Notes: generated by a model from the sequence alone, not told the origin. Numbered from the stretch's first letter, positions 1 to 12,730 are shown. The stretch: 64,000 nt of DNA from Edaphochlamys debaryana (GCA_016858145.1 JAEHOE010000049.1:124001-188000), one strand, 5' to 3'. Numbers and translations are program-made.

Positions 1-364
1 AGCTGAGTCAACGCCTGACCCTACCTCCCTGCTTGCTTCCCCTTCCCAGGACCTGCCGAAGCAGGTTGTGCGCAACCATCTGAGACCCTCCTTCCACCCC
101 CAAACGCCATCAGAGTACTGGTGAGCACGCGAGGCCGCCGCACGACCCCAGAAATACGGCGCTAGCTTAGGCCCGCCTCTCTCGGCCACTCAGCCACCAA
201 CCGCCCCCTCCCTCACCCTCCTGCCCCTCTCCGTTTTCCGCCTCCTCAGCGCGCTCGCCTCCCGCTGCTGGTCCTCCCGGCCCGAGCACCGCCCCACCGC
301 CATCGAGCTCGTGGGCCGACTGGAGCAGCTGCTGGCGGGGGCTCAGCAGGCGGCCTTGCGGGCG
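1..364 (+). repeat. Inverted repeat, left arm (right arm 5991-6355)
   Basis: Positions 1-364 match the reverse complement of 5991-6355 across two exon segments and the intron between them. The 114 exon bases at 250-363 are identical. The upstream exon differs by three silent changes and one Thr/Ala change, and the introns by scattered substitutions. Similarity stops abruptly inside the last coding exon, after the shared Leu-Arg-Ala codons. The arm continues past the left window edge, so its full length is unknown; the spacer is about 5.6 kb. Confidence 0.9.
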
Positions 365-460
365 TTCCCGGTCCCCCCCCTGCTAGTGCCCGCCGCAGGC
401 GGCACCCTGCCGCAGTATCAACCGGCAGCCGCGGCGGCGCAGCTGCGGGGCTTCGTCTGA
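1..460 (+). CDS. Protein kinase, C-terminal fragment (gene runs off the left edge)
   Basis: Two 3'-terminal exons are visible, 50-120 and 250-460, separated by a GT–AG intron at 121-249; the stop is TGA at 458-460. The first exon encodes the end of a kinase C-lobe (starting DLPKQVVRNHLRPSF). The second encodes the helix around RCWSSRPEHRPTAIELV, which carries the C-lobe arginine conserved in Ser/Thr and Tyr kinase-like domains. Exons and intron through 364 are almost identical to the - strand kinase ending at 5898. From 365 on the tail differs: this copy ends in about 32 unrelated residues rich in Ala, Pro and Gln. The catalytic part lies outside the window, so activity cannot be judged. Kinase identity rests mainly on the paralogue, for which all motifs are visible. 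Confidence 0.85.
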
Positions 461-3400
461 AAAAGTGATTGCAGGCTTGATATGCACACTTGTGAGTTTG
501 CTACAGCTGGAAGGTGAACCCTTACGGAACGCCGGACGCGAACCCCCGGAGGCGAAGGGGACGAATGGAATAGTCGAGTCCCCCCCTGCGTTTGCTTGCC
601 GATCCGGACCTAATGAAACTACCCCTACTATGTCACAACGCATGCAAGAAGGTTTACAGTGGCATCCTATTCGGACCGGTGGTGCTGTCAAGCACCTGCC
701 GACGCGCTGAATCCGTGTTACTGTGGGGCATCCTTGCAGCAGGTTTCAGGGGGCATGAACTTGCAAGAACCAAAAGCCACCAAAAAGGCAACGCATAAAA
801 CATTCATTGGCACGGTTACTTGGTAATAAGGGTTATTGAATGGGGTTGTAGGAGTTGCGGAGCTTGCTTGACGCCTCTCTGCTCCGTCTGGGTCTGCTGG
901 CTCTCTGGATCCAGATTAGATCTCATCGTCACACCCTTTTACGTAAGCACCCGGGTGCCCCTGAGCCTGCTCTGTTTTGTGCTCAGGCAAACTTTCTCCC
1001 ATTGCCCTGCAGAGCCAGCGCATATCACTTCACTTTACTTTTGAGCCCACGCACGCATACTTTGCATGCTGGCGCATGTTTCTCAATAAGGGGGTGTTGC
1101 GTCGTGTTGATTTGTCAACATGTTGTCATCCTGTTGTGTGGAAGGTCGCTGCCACATGACTCTGCCGTGACATGCGTCACTCGGGAATTGCGTTTTTTGC
1201 CCCCTTGTGTGGAGGAAGACTTACACAGATTCAGGGACTGACCCTCTTTGGTGGAAACACCATTGCTAGGACATCACTGTGCTGTGCCGTCTGGTCAGTG
1301 CCATTGATGAGTCAGTTGCTTGAGCGGGTGCATACCACGCGGTGAGAGAAAAAGCTGCCTAAGTGATGTGGCGCAGGACCCTTTACGGCTTTCATGAGCA
1401 TGCGTTTGGGAACATCGTGGAAAGACTGCTGGTTAGGGCAGAGGCCTGAGGGGTCGAGCAGGGTTCTTGCAAGACCCTGACTCCGGTCTGACGAGCCTTC
1501 GGTAATCCTGCCTTTTAAGTTTTGCACACTTGCGTGGCAGTGTTTAGCATCATGCATGGGATTGCCCCTGTGTGGCCTTCGGGCCACATTGGAAGGCTGT
1601 TCGTGCGTGACATTACTTGCGCGTCGTGAGCGTAAGGTTCGGAGGAGATTTACATCATGGGTTTCGCCTTTCCTTCCGCCCTTTGCGTGGGGCGGCGGGC
1701 GGCCTTCTGTAGGAGGGCTGTGCCGACTTTCAGTTGTTGTGCCATGGCCTGCAAGGGGCACGTGCGTGTGGGATCCATCTTGTCATGCTTCCTCGTACAG
1801 CAGCATCCGGCTTCCGTACGGTGCGGATTATGCATTGCTGGTGTAGGCATGTCTAATGAGCTGAGCTCGCTGGCCCGCAGGCCCGCTACTTGTCAGTCAG
1901 TTGTAGCCATGGTACTGAGAACTAGCATTCGTGGGAACGTCTTCACGTTTGCCGTTGCATGCCTGTGGGGTGCGATGAGCCCCTTCGGGCTCATCTTCAT
2001 TTCCCCCTCGCTCCTGCTTTGTCGGCGTATAGAGTTTCTTTGCTCCTTCTGAGAGATTTATAAACAGCCCTGACCAGGGGATGAAAGCAATAAGGGTGGG
2101 TGTGATGAGGTAGGCCTTGGGGCAACTTGGATGGACCGTACCGGTGTCCGGTACTACTACCGGTATGGTGGATGCGGCTGCTGAGTGGCCCGGCCTCTTC
2201 TCCCTCAAAGGTGTCTTAGCTGCACGGTGGCGAGTCATTGCCCTGCTGCACAGATGCCCGGTTTCGTATCCATACTGTGTTCTGGTATGCCTGGTGCCCA
2301 GCCCTTTGTCACGCCGAGCCCTGAGGTTTTTTCCTGCGAGCGCGGGTATTATGTGCGGCGGGATGTGAAACCCGCAATGTCATGCCACGCCTCTGTCCGC
2401 TTCCCTGTGCTCTTCTCCTTGTTGAGTGCCTTCAGTTCACTGATACCGCTGTAATAAGACCAGGTCAGTTACGAGGAAAGCCTGTTTGACCCTGGAGTAG
2501 TGGGCGGGGCGTCCGCCAGGCTGCGCGGCCTGTCAGGGGCCACCGCCCCACCACTGTGCAGTGCAGCTCGCCGAGAGCCCCAGAGGGATGTGGGCATATG
2601 CCCCGTGCAGCACACAAGCAGCAAGGTTGTCTGGCGGTAAATACAGAGCTGTATGCGCGGGTGATGCAGACAGGGAATGCGACTGCGCACGGCTATGGTA
2701 GATCCCCGCCCCCGCCCCAGTGGAGGGGCACTCATCTCCAGTCCCACAACCAAGCCCTGCGCTTCGTGGATAACTTGTCAAGGTCCACCCCCCGGCTTGT
2801 GCTCGCTAGACCATGAGTCCACAGCCTCCCGCCCACCATGGCATCACGTTCCACCTAGAAGTGCTGCTCCCGAGGCTAAAGCCTGCGCTTTCCCGGCTTA
2901 CAAGAGCAGTCTTCACACTGCCCGGCACCCACCCGCCCGCTGCCTGGTATCGTCTGGGCCATCCGCGTCCCGCGCTTCCGCCCCGGGACCCGCCCCAGCT
3001 GCCCTTCTGCTGAGCTGACGTTTCCCTGGCTGGCGCAAGCAGCCCGTCAATCACGCGTCCTGACTCCCGAGTTGCTGGGGTTCATTCCGCCCCGAGTAGG
3101 TTGGCGGAGAGGCTGCGGGATGCAGCATGCAGGGCGGGGTGCCGAAGGAGCACGGGTGCCGAGCGAGACCAAAGTCACCAGAGCGATGCAGTGAACGGAT
3201 CCCGCGTGCCGAGACCTTACATGCCCGAGTTGCCCCCCCCCCCCCCGGCGTGCCCTTGCGCACTCGCTTACCTGTCACCCCTGTCCTTAGCCCACCCCAC
3301 AAAGCCTCCAACCGCCGGGTCTGGGCAATTCAGGCGTGGTCGCGTGGAGTCCTAGTAGCAGCGTTTACAGGCAGGGGTCGAGCTTGGAAGGCCTTTGGGC

Positions 3401-5897
3401 GCCAAGAGGGGGCCTGTGCCCAACGCCGAGCGAGACACACAGGCAAACCATATACCCCGGCTGCACAAAAGGCAGCGTCGTCTGTGCGGTAAACATAGCC
3501 ACACAACATGTCAGTCCACACCAGACAGCTCGACGCTTCAGCTCGCATCGGAGCAGGGTCCTGGCGTGAGCGTGCGAAGTTACGTCCTGGGTCGGGGCTA
3601 CTGTGCAAGGCAGAGGCATGGACGGTGGTCAAAGGTGCCCCTCAGCGTGTCCATGCTTCTCCTTGCGAGCCACTCGCAGGGCACACAGGCCCACCTGCGG
3701 TTACTCCACACAGCTTCGACCTTACGACATGCACATGCCCAGTCAAGGGCTGAGGCCGGGCTGTGGGCTACCTGGCCCAACACCTCATGTTCACCCGACA
3801 TCGCAACCCCGACAACTCAGCCCTTCAGATAGGGGTAGCTCAAGTCGGGGCATTTGTTAGGAGTCAAGCCAGCGTGCTGGAACAAGGTGATGGATCGCAA
3901 TCACGGGTCCATGAATTCACGGGTTGCTTCGCCGAACTCTCTCGAACCTGCCATGATACCCGTCATGCGCCACGCACCCCATCCCCGTAGTAGAAACGCA
4001 GATCTGCACAGGCCCTGCTCAAGGCAGGGGAAAAGAGCTCAGCCGCCTGTTGCACCACCACCAATCCGCCGTACAGTGTAAGGCATGCATGGCGCCAACC
4101 CGCTCAAACCGCCATGGACACAACAGCGCGCGTGCATGCGGCTTGACACCCACGGGCAAGCGGCCCAGCTTGATACCCCCAATCTCATTGTTCCTCTTAA
4201 GAACATCCTGTTCACCTCCTGCCTACTACAAAGGCAGAAGAAAGCGTCTCTGCCCATGGACATGTGCCCAGCGCACAAACGGTGCAGAACATCACGCACA
4301 TGCATTGTCACGAGGTGCAAAACCCTGCACCAAGAACGGCGTGGCATAAAAAGCTCAGGACAACCCATGAATCGCCCGCCAACCATGACAGATAGCAAAG
4401 GATAACGGGACCGGGCCAGACTCCCAGTTCTCGGCACGCAAAGTCCTAACTCTTTGTCCACCTGTGGTACTTCTGCCACCCGCCTGTCAGCCATCCCTAC
4501 GTAGTGGCGTTTGTAGTGCGGTATGCTTGCGCGCACACTGCAGCGAAGGCTAGCCTGGCGCTTCACAATGCCAGGCCAGCTCCTTAACGCATGCAGGTGG
4601 CTAGTTCTTTCAGTGCTCCGCCGCTCAATGCAATGCCGTACAAGCGGTTGGCATGTCTGCAAATAGCGGCTTAAGAGTCAGGTGGGAGGATAATGGGACG
4701 CCACCGTCCTAAATGCATTCCAAACCCCAGGAACAAACCACGCACACAACTTGTGTCCCCCGCCAAATTTCCGGCATGCCACGAGGCACGCCTCCCCACG
4801 AAAGGGTAATAGGCATGGGCCTCTGCAGATCTCCTGCAGGGCGCCACACGTACGGGGCTAGTCCCCAAGCAGTATCGAAAGGATATCCCTGTGTGCACGC
4901 AATCATGCCCGCCATCGACCGATCCCAGACATACACAACCCTGCAAAAAGAGAGACACCAGACTGTGCACAAGGCACAATCAACATTACCAGGAGCTAAC
5001 AGGCCAGCGCCACACAGTGTACCATTTGCAAAGTGCAAACGTCGTGAGACCACATGGCCCAGCAGTGCACGCCGTACACCGGAGTTCGGATGGGGCAGAT
5101 CAAGATGCGACATCCTTCAGAGGCGGCGGAGGACAGGGATCCTCACACGCCAAACGTTAGAAAAGGCGACAGTACCATGCAGTCTAATGCACGGAAAGCT
5201 AGGCCCCTGCTGGAGCGAGAGACTCGACATACAACCCAGCATTGGCGTGCACACACGGGCCATGGGGCCATGACAGGCAGACAGTGTGATGTGTGCCGCA
5301 CATAAGGCAATGCTCCTAAAGCAAAGCGTAACAATGGAAACGTCGCACCGGGCGCCTTACTTAACCATACTTAACCATACCTTACCATTCTTCCATCCTC
5401 ACATGCAACCTCAACCGCTGCACCATGCACCGTCTCAAATTTTTGAAGGGTTTGAAGGGTTAATAGATATACCCGCGCGCTATGCATCAGGTGCACATGC
5501 GTCAAGGGCTTGGAAGTCGACTGGATGTCAATTCCTCCCGCAGGTCAGGGCCAATGCCCTGCTCTTCTGAGCGGGACAAAGGCTGCCTCGGGAGCGGCAT
5601 CTGCTGAGGCCGTCGAATGCACAAAGTGCTCAGTGATCGTGCATGCATTTAAGTCATGCAAATGACGGGACGGGAGGGAACCCTTGTGGCCCCTAGTCTC
5701 CGCCAGCCAACTTGGAAAGATCTCGACTTGCGTACGTAAAGCGTGCTAAGGCTATTGGTCTCTCCCACCTCGGATGGCTCGGGGCAATGCACACCACACC
5801 CGGTTTCCGCCCAGCAGACCGGGCAGGGCCCTCCTGCGCTCGCTGCGTTGCACGACTGCTCATAAACCAGCAGGCTGGGCGCTACGGCCCTCGCCTG
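461..5897. other. Convergent intergenic region; apparent long 3' UTRs of the two kinase paralogues
   Basis: I find no exon chain here. From 461 to about 2460 the + strand is G/T-rich and holds a TGTAA at 2450-2454, as expected of a long 3' UTR of the left kinase gene. From about 2490 to 5890 the + strand is C/A-rich, so the - strand is G/T-rich, and TTACA (TGTAA on the - strand) occurs at 3365-3369, 3217-3221 and 2898-2902, as expected of a 3' UTR of the right kinase. Two hairpins with TTCG-type loops lie at 1571-1588 and 1974-1995. A short tandem of a CTTAACCATA-like unit lies near 5360-5395. Degenerate similarity between about 2600-2660 and 3440-3500 may be an old interspersed repeat. Confidence 0.5.
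2450..2454 (+). terminator. Candidate TGTAA poly(A) signal, left kinase gene
   Basis: This is the first TGTAA pentamer I noticed on the + strand downstream of the stop at 460. It sits close to where base composition switches strand. It would imply a 3' UTR of about 2 kb, which is long, so the assignment is tentative. Confidence 0.3.
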
Positions 5898-8800
5898 CTA
5901 CCTGGGAAGTGACGGGTGCTGCCGAAGGGCCGGCGGCAGCTGCGGCGGCAGTAGCATGAGGGCCTGTGCGGGCGGCAGAACCTGCACCGCCGCCCGCAAG
6001 GCCGCCTGCTGAGCCCCCGCCAGCAGCTGCTCCAGTCGGCCCACGAGCTCGATGGCGGTGGGGCGGTGCTCGGGCCGGGAGGACCAGCAGCGGGAGGCGA
6101 GCGCGCTGGGGAGGCGGAAAACGGAGAGGGGCAGGGGGGTGAGTGAGGGGGCGGTTGGTGGCTGAGTGGCTGAGAAGGGCGGGCCTTAGCTAGCGAGCGT
6201 ATTTCTGGGGTCGTGCGGCGGCCTCGCGCGCTCACCAGTACTCTGATGGCGCTTGGGGGTGGAAGGAGGGCCTCAGGTGATTGCGCACAACCTGCTTCGG
6301 CAGGTCCTGGAAAGGGGAAGCAGGCAGGGAGGAAGGGTTAGGCGTTGACTCAGTTCCAGACCCCAAGATCTAGGACCGGATACCAACACGGCAGTACAGG
6401 CCCTGCCCGCCCGCCCAGCGCCCCTCGCACCTTGAGCGGGACGCGCGCGTAGGGCGTGGTCCCCATGAGCAGCTCAAACATGAGCACACCGAAGCTGTAG
6501 ACGTCAATGGACGGAGTCAGAAGGCTGTCTGTGGGGAGTAAACGGGGGAGGGCGGTCGTCAGAGCCGAGCCTCCGCTTTTCGAGCTGCATGCAACAGCAG
6601 CATCCTCCACGCCCCTGCCTCACAGCCCCGCCCCGCGCACCTCGCACGAAGCACTCGGGTGCCATGTGCGTGGGAGTGCCCACGGCCGTGCCGGTGCGGA
6701 ACCCCACGGGCGGCTCCGAGCTCCCCGGGCTGGGGTCCGTGAGCATGCGGCTGCAGCCGAAGTCCGACAGCTTGCACGTCCAGCCCCGTGGGTCGCGCGT
6801 GGAGCCCTTGAGCAGCACGTTGCCCGCCTTGACGTCGCAGTGCACCAGGCGCCGCGAGTGCAGGTACCTCAGCGCCAGGGCCACCTCCAGAAGGGAGGTG
6901 TAGAGGGGGACCAGGGCGGGGGAGGCCAGGCTGGCGTCCAGGCTGGGGGCCCCGGGGAGGCGGAAGGCGCCCAGGCGGCTGGCGGAGGCGAGCGTGCCCA
7001 TGTCGCAGAACTGATGCGGGGATGGGACAGGAGAGGAGGGATGAAGGACAGGGAAGCAGTCAAGCTTAGCGCAGATCAGGCCGTATTGCGTCGATGCGTT
7101 GGGCAGCGCGTTGTTTGACATCCGCCCACAGGCTTCGGCCTTTCCACCCCCACCGCCCCAGGCTCACCTCGAGGCACATGACTTGGTTGAGTGGGCCGGG
7201 GTCGTTGCCGTTGAGGAGGGGGTCGTCGGGGAAGCACAGGCGGACCTCTGGGGGGGTGTTGGTCTGGTACTGGCACCTCACCACCACCACGCCCGAGAAA
7301 GAAGCATAGACCTGAAGGGGTACAGAAAGCGCAGGGAAGGCGTCATGCTAGAATGTCAGGACCATGGGAGAGTGTCCTGCACACGGTAACAAGAGCATGA
7401 GACCCATGCCCCATCTGCAAATCACCCCAACTCACCCCCACGATCTGCGGGTGGCTGAGGGTCCCCATGAGTGCGAGCTCCATGGCCCCGCGCTTGGCCT
7501 GGCGCAGGCGTGCCTCCGCGGCCTTATCCGCCGCCAGGAGCTCAGCGTCCGACTCCTGAGGGCCCGCAGTCTCAGTGGGCCCCGCCCCGGCACCCGGCGT
7601 GGAGGGCTTGGCGGTGGCGGCTGGGTCGGTAACCACCTAAGGGCACAGGCGGGCAGCAAGATATGTCAGGCCCTTGTGAAGATCCAGCGATGAGGGGCAC
7701 GGTAGACAGAGCACTGGCCCCCAGCCCCTGCGCCCCTCCCTCCGCCCTACCTTGACCGCCGTCTCGAGTCCGTGCAGCACGCCCCGGAACACCACGCCCT
7801 GGCCTCCGCGGCCCAGCACCTCCAGAAGCTGAATCGCCGCGAGGTCCTGGGCTTGGGCGGCGCTGCGGGCAGAGACCGAGGAATGGGCGGATGCCGGTAA
7901 GCGCTGGAGAATTGCGAAGAGACAATGGGGCACAAGGCAGTCTATCTACCGCTCAGTGCACCCGCGCCCCTCCCACTCACTACTGCTCCAGCGCTCCGGA
8001 GCCGGCTGCCAGTCCCTGGCGCATGCTCACAACCAGGGAGTCAACACCCGCTGCGGGCGCCGCGGCGTGCTCCAGAGTCAGGCCGGGGGCGGGGGCGGGG
8101 GCGGTCAGGTAGTGGGCCGCCTTGTGCCGGGGAAGGGGCGCAGACGTAGTGCCTCTGTCATCGCCCGGTCCCAACAGGGCCTCCTCAGGAATGGTGATGG
8201 AGTGAGGGTCAGTGTCAAACACGTGAAGTGTCCTGAACGCTGGCGGCGCAGCCCCGGCGGCCGAAGCAGCCGCGGCGACGTTGCCCGAACCCGCGCCGGG
8301 GCCACTGCTGAGGGAACCGGCGCCGGTGCCCGTCCCGGGATCGCCGCTGCCCAGCCGCTGCGTGTGGCGCGAGCCCCGACCCGACAAGAGCCCGAGCAGG
8401 CTACGGCCGGCGCCATGGGCTTGGGCCCTGGGGCTATCGCCGGCCACCCTGCGGTGGACCTTGCCACTCGCGGGTTCCTGGCTGGAGTGAGCTTCCTCTG
8501 TTGCGCCCACCATCGACTGGCCCACCACACCGGCCGAGGACGTGCGCTTGGGCCGGGCTCTGATAGCGAGACCGGGCGAAGCCGCACCCGCCGCAGCGGC
8601 GCCCTTGTCGCCCAGAAGTGGCTGGGAGCGTGGCCCGTGTCGCTGCATGAGGCCGCCGGGTGGAGGGATGCCCGAGGGCCCGCACACTGTGCCGTCGACG
8701 ACCGCGGGCGTGTGGGGAGCTCCGCCAGACGGCAGGGCGGACGCTGCGACGTCGGCGGGAGGGTGCAGGGAGCCGATGGCGGCCGTGGCGAGCAGACGGG

Positions 8801-11579
8801 CAGCGCCGGGCGCGGACCTGGCTGCGGCCGCAGCTGCGGCGGCGACAGCCCAGCTCGTTGCGGCGGAGGGGACCGTGGCGCGGGCGACGGTGCTCATGAG
8901 GATCTGCTCCTGCAGGCGGCGCCAGTCGTGGTGCGGGCGGCGGCCTCCCACTGCCCCCAGCTCGCTGACGGCGCTGGTCACAGCGGCGCGGAAGCCCGTA
9001 AAGAAGAGCTGCGACGGGGTCGGGGGCAGGGATACGGCACGAGGGATTGTTGAGGAGTGAGATACGAGGCTGGAGGGGGACCGGTCAAGAGCAGCATACC
9101 TAAACCCCACTCACCGGCAGCACTCCTTGGAGCTCGGCCGCCACCGACTGCAGCACTCCCGCGGGCAGGGCCTCGGGGCACAGGAGGTACAGACCCAGGC
9201 GGAAGGGCGCGGTGCCGCGGCCAGGCGGCTGGACGGACGCCTGACCGGACACCGCTGAGACAGCGCCGGAGAGAGATCCCCCAATGTTCCCCACGGCCGC
9301 AGACCCATCGTCATCTTCCGGCACCGTTGCGGTTGTTCGTACCGGCGCGCGGGCGCTTCGCTCCTCTGCTGTGCTTGGCTTGCTTGCCAGGGTCTGCACC
9401 TTGGCGGTCGCTGCGGGCGGGTCTGTGAGCATGGAGCTGTTGGAGGGGCTGAGCAGCGGGCTGCCCGTGGGCCCCACGGCCGCCACCTCCGTCAGCAGCA
9501 CCACGGACCCCGCCCGGCCGCCGGTGAGGTTGCTGCACAGCAGCAGGTCGCGGCAGGGCTGCTGCTCCTCGAGCACGTGGGCGCCCGCGTTGGGGACCAG
9601 CAGCGCGGCCAGGGGCAGGGGGCGGCTGATGAGGCTGGGCTCAACCGTGCTTGAGGATCCCACGTCCTGTGCGCATTTGCCAGGGCAAGGTGAGGAGGCG
9701 TTAGATGAGGGCGTTAGAGTCGGGACATGTGAGGGAGGCGCTTATCGCTTATCACAGTTATCAGTTGTCTGCGGTCAAACCAACTCACTGCGAAGGGTTG
9801 CACGCCGGTGCCGGCCCAAGCCGCAGGTTGCAGGTTCTTGAGGGGTGGGACAATCAGTGTGCTCCCAATGGCTCGGCCCCTGCGCACGTGGCAATGGCAC
9901 GGAACACGGCAGGTTAACAGGCGTGTTCCACTCCTCCTGGCTGCATGGGGGTGTAAGGCTCTTACTTGGACGCCTGCTGGAGCAGCGTATGGGACAGGGG
10001 GCAGCTGACGGCACGGATGCGGCCGACACTGTCCGTGCCGCCACTGGAGCCGGCCCCCGTGGCATTCCGCCCGCTAGTGATGCTGATGCCGCTGCGCTCC
10101 GTAGCCATGTGGTGTGCGGCGATGGAGCCGCGTGACGTGATCGCGGCAGTAAGACCGGGGTCACTGCACGTAGAAACAAGAGGACACAGGTCGGTGAAGA
10201 TGGTGAGTGTATGCTGGGAGCTTTACTGGAACATGAGGACTGCACGGGACCAAAAGGGGACCAGCAGTGCCTCCGTTCCCACCTGAGCACATCCGTCCCT
10301 GCCGTGCCCAGCAGCGCTCGAGACCTGGGCGCGAAGAGCACCGCGGGCGTGGTGGGCCCGTGGGTCACCGCCAGGACCAGCTGTGCCTGCAGCGAGAAGC
10401 GCGCCGCCACGGAGTCCGCCACGCCCTCCACCATGGCGCACACCAGCTCCTGGAGGCCCATGGCCAGGGGCAGGAGCGCCACGTGGCCGCACACCTGAGG
10501 GGCAGATGGGAGGAAGGCAAGAATGGTGATGAAGGAGGGCAGGAGTTCGATCGTAGGAGCCCAGTACAGACCCTTCCAGCGCAGCTTCCGTCCCCCCCTC
10601 CCTCGAAGCGCTCACCCGTGCCATGTAGCGGGCGGTCTGCGGCTCTGACAGCAGCCCGAAGCCCAGGAACTGCGCAGTGCGCCGGAGCTCCCGCACCTCC
10701 GCCGCCGTCAGCTGCACGCCGCTGCTGCTCTGGCCGCACTTGGCGCAAGGCACTGCGGAGGCGCTGCTGACGTGGACCGAGGGCTGCTCCCAGCCCAGCA
10801 GCAGGGCGGCCGCGAGCGTGTTGCCGCCCTGGCGCACGGGCAGGGCCAGCAGGTCGCTGGGGGCCAGGGTCAGGGGCGCGCCCGCGGGCCACTCGGCAAG
10901 GCTGTGGAGGGCCTTGGTGCGGCCGCAGCGCCGAACCACCACCACCGCCTGGGACTCGTTCGCCTGGGGAGGGCAAAGGGTGGTGGAGGCACGGTTGGAA
11001 GCTACCATATTGCATGGCTGCAGTGCAACCCAAGTTCCCAACCGCCTTGGGCAACCGTTCTGAACACGGCCCCGGTATTAAGGAGGCTGGCACTTATGCG
11101 ACACTTTGCGAATCCTTCCGGGGCCCAGCTCCACGCCATACAACGGCCAAGCGCCTGAAACGGAGCCCGGGGGCCGCCCGGCCCACCTGAGCGAGCACCT
11201 CCGCGAGGTGGGGGAAGGCACGCTTGGCCAGGTCATCTGAGTCAGGCTCCTCGCCGAATACATATGCGAGGCCGTCGGGGCCGAGCAAGCCGAGCCTGGG
11301 GGAAGGGCGAGGGAGCGTGAGCTGATGGCTCTTCGAGCGAGAAGAAGCCAGGGGAACGCACGAACTCTCGCATTGCTGCTGACTCGCACCCCACCTCGCG
11401 TCCGAGCATCCGAGCTCCTCCCTGAAGACCACGAGAGCACTCTCGATGCGCTGAGGCCACGACAAGTCGCACGCCCCAAGCAGACGGTCGCAAGTGGTGT
11501 TGCACGCCTGCGCGTTTCGGGTCCCCAGAAGTTTCACCGACAAGACGAGGCGGGACGCCTGAACGCTGTTCTTACACAT
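5898..11579 (-). CDS. TKL-like Ser/Thr protein kinase with large N-terminal region
   Basis: Fifteen exons fit (- strand): 11579-11395, 11295-11187, 10963-10616, 10494-10283, 10163-9966, 9879-9789, 9666-9115, 9008-7981, 7862-7751, 7636-7436, 7311-7168, 7010-6641, 6528-6431, 6306-6236, 6105-5898. They total 3,927 nt (1,308 residues) with every junction in phase. The kinase domain fills the last third: glycine loop GRGGQGVVFRG near residue 925, ATP-binding lysine in ETAVKV, catalytic loop VHCDVKAGN near 1117 (HCD replaces HRD), DFGCSR, TPTHMAPE, DVYSFGVLMFELL and the C-lobe RP. HCD loops are common in the large volvocine TKL-like families (family knowledge). Residues up to about 700 look globular and GAF-like but are not diagnostic; an Ala/Gly/Ser-rich linker follows. 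Upstream coding exons cannot be excluded. Confidence 0.87.
5991..6355 (-). repeat. Inverted repeat, right arm (left arm 1-364)
   Basis: This is the partner of 1-364. It spans most of the last kinase exon, the intron 6106-6235, exon 6236-6306 and part of the intron before it. The breakpoint at 5990/5991 falls inside coding sequence, so the two proteins share a C-lobe but have unrelated C-terminal tails. Confidence 0.9.
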
Positions 11580-12725
11580 AGCACAGACCCACCTCAACCA
11601 CGTTTCGGCCCCTGGGCAGCTCGCGAGCTGGCTCGGGCTCTCGGACGTCCTCCGCACAGCGTTCCTCGCGGCCGTCAGCGGAACCGCGGCGACAGCACCA
11701 CAGCCGTTTCAGCATGTTTGTCACTCATATGGTAAGATCATATGCAGCGGCGCGTGGGCCGTGCCTCGCCGAGGATGTTTCCTCTGTTGCTACCGTTTCA
11801 GCTAAGTTGTGAGTTCTCTAGGTGTTGCAGTGTTGCTACGTTGCAAAATATGGCTTGAGCACCCGCGGGGACGATATATGATCAAATGGCCCCCCCATTG
11901 CCAATGTACAGCATTTAACTTTTGGGCGCCACGGAGCTGGCAGTGTCAAGCTCGCGCACCGATGATGCCTGCTGCCTGTGTCTCAATAGATGGCACTCCG
12001 TGCATTTCTTCAGGGTCCAGCCTCCAGGAGCCATCTCAACATTACAAGCTACGTACGTGGCAAGGACAACCTCGACCACTGCTATAGTCTCGACAGGCGC
12101 TCTTCCGTCAGGTCTCAAGAAACTCGGGCGTTCACAGTGGGCTCCTGGAGTGCAAGATGCTCGGGGATTGCCCACGTGTAACACGAACTCCACACCTCGC
12201 ACCCGGGCTGCTGACGAGAAGCGCGTCTTCGTCCTTAAGACGCATTCTGGAATGATGCGGACCGCACGAAAAAGTACCCATCGCGGCCCGGGTGGACGAG
12301 ATACTGCACGGCACGCCGGCTCCAGACTGTAACCGCAACGCCGCAGCTGCCGCCAGCCTCCGCTGGTGGCCGCAGCAGCGCCGTGTGCTGTGCGCGTAGG
12401 AGGGAAATGACATCCAACCGGCTGCCGAAGGCGCAGGCTTGCGGTTGAACTTCTCAGGCCTCCCGGGGTGAAAGAACTGAAGTGCCCCCGTGTCCCGCAA
12501 GCCGCAAAGTGCGCGGGTGGACCCGGCACCCGGCCAAGCAAGCCGCCGGAGCGAAGCCCAGGTCCCGAGCCCATCGACTCCGGACTGCGTGCGTGTGCGT
12601 GCAATGCTGATCAGAGGTCAACGGCATAAGTCGCCTGTGCCGGAGCTTGCACGCGGTATGCCCACGCCACCACCACGGCACCACCGCCTCCTTGCATGCA
12701 CGGTGCACCTAGTCGGCAAGTCGTG

Positions 12726-12730
12726 TTACA
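12726..12730 (-). terminator. Candidate TGTAA poly(A) signal, ankyrin gene
   Basis: TTACA on the + strand reads TGTAA on the - strand, about 0.9 kb downstream of the ankyrin-gene stop. The sequence between is G/T-rich on the - strand, as expected of a volvocine 3' UTR. Confidence 0.35.

Noticed and set aside
461..1300. Extension of the inverted repeat into the 3' flanks of the kinases
   Set aside because: I compared sequence after 364 with the reverse complement below 5990 and saw no similarity; the break is abrupt.
7956..9053. A 365-codon open frame on the + strand
   Set aside because: It is antisense to a long kinase exon whose frame is confirmed by flanking in-phase junctions.
11915..12604. 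A 229-codon open frame on the - strand upstream of the kinase
   Set aside because: It contains a CTEC-like pair but no family, no consistent codon bias and no splice connection to the kinase start. It is left unassigned.
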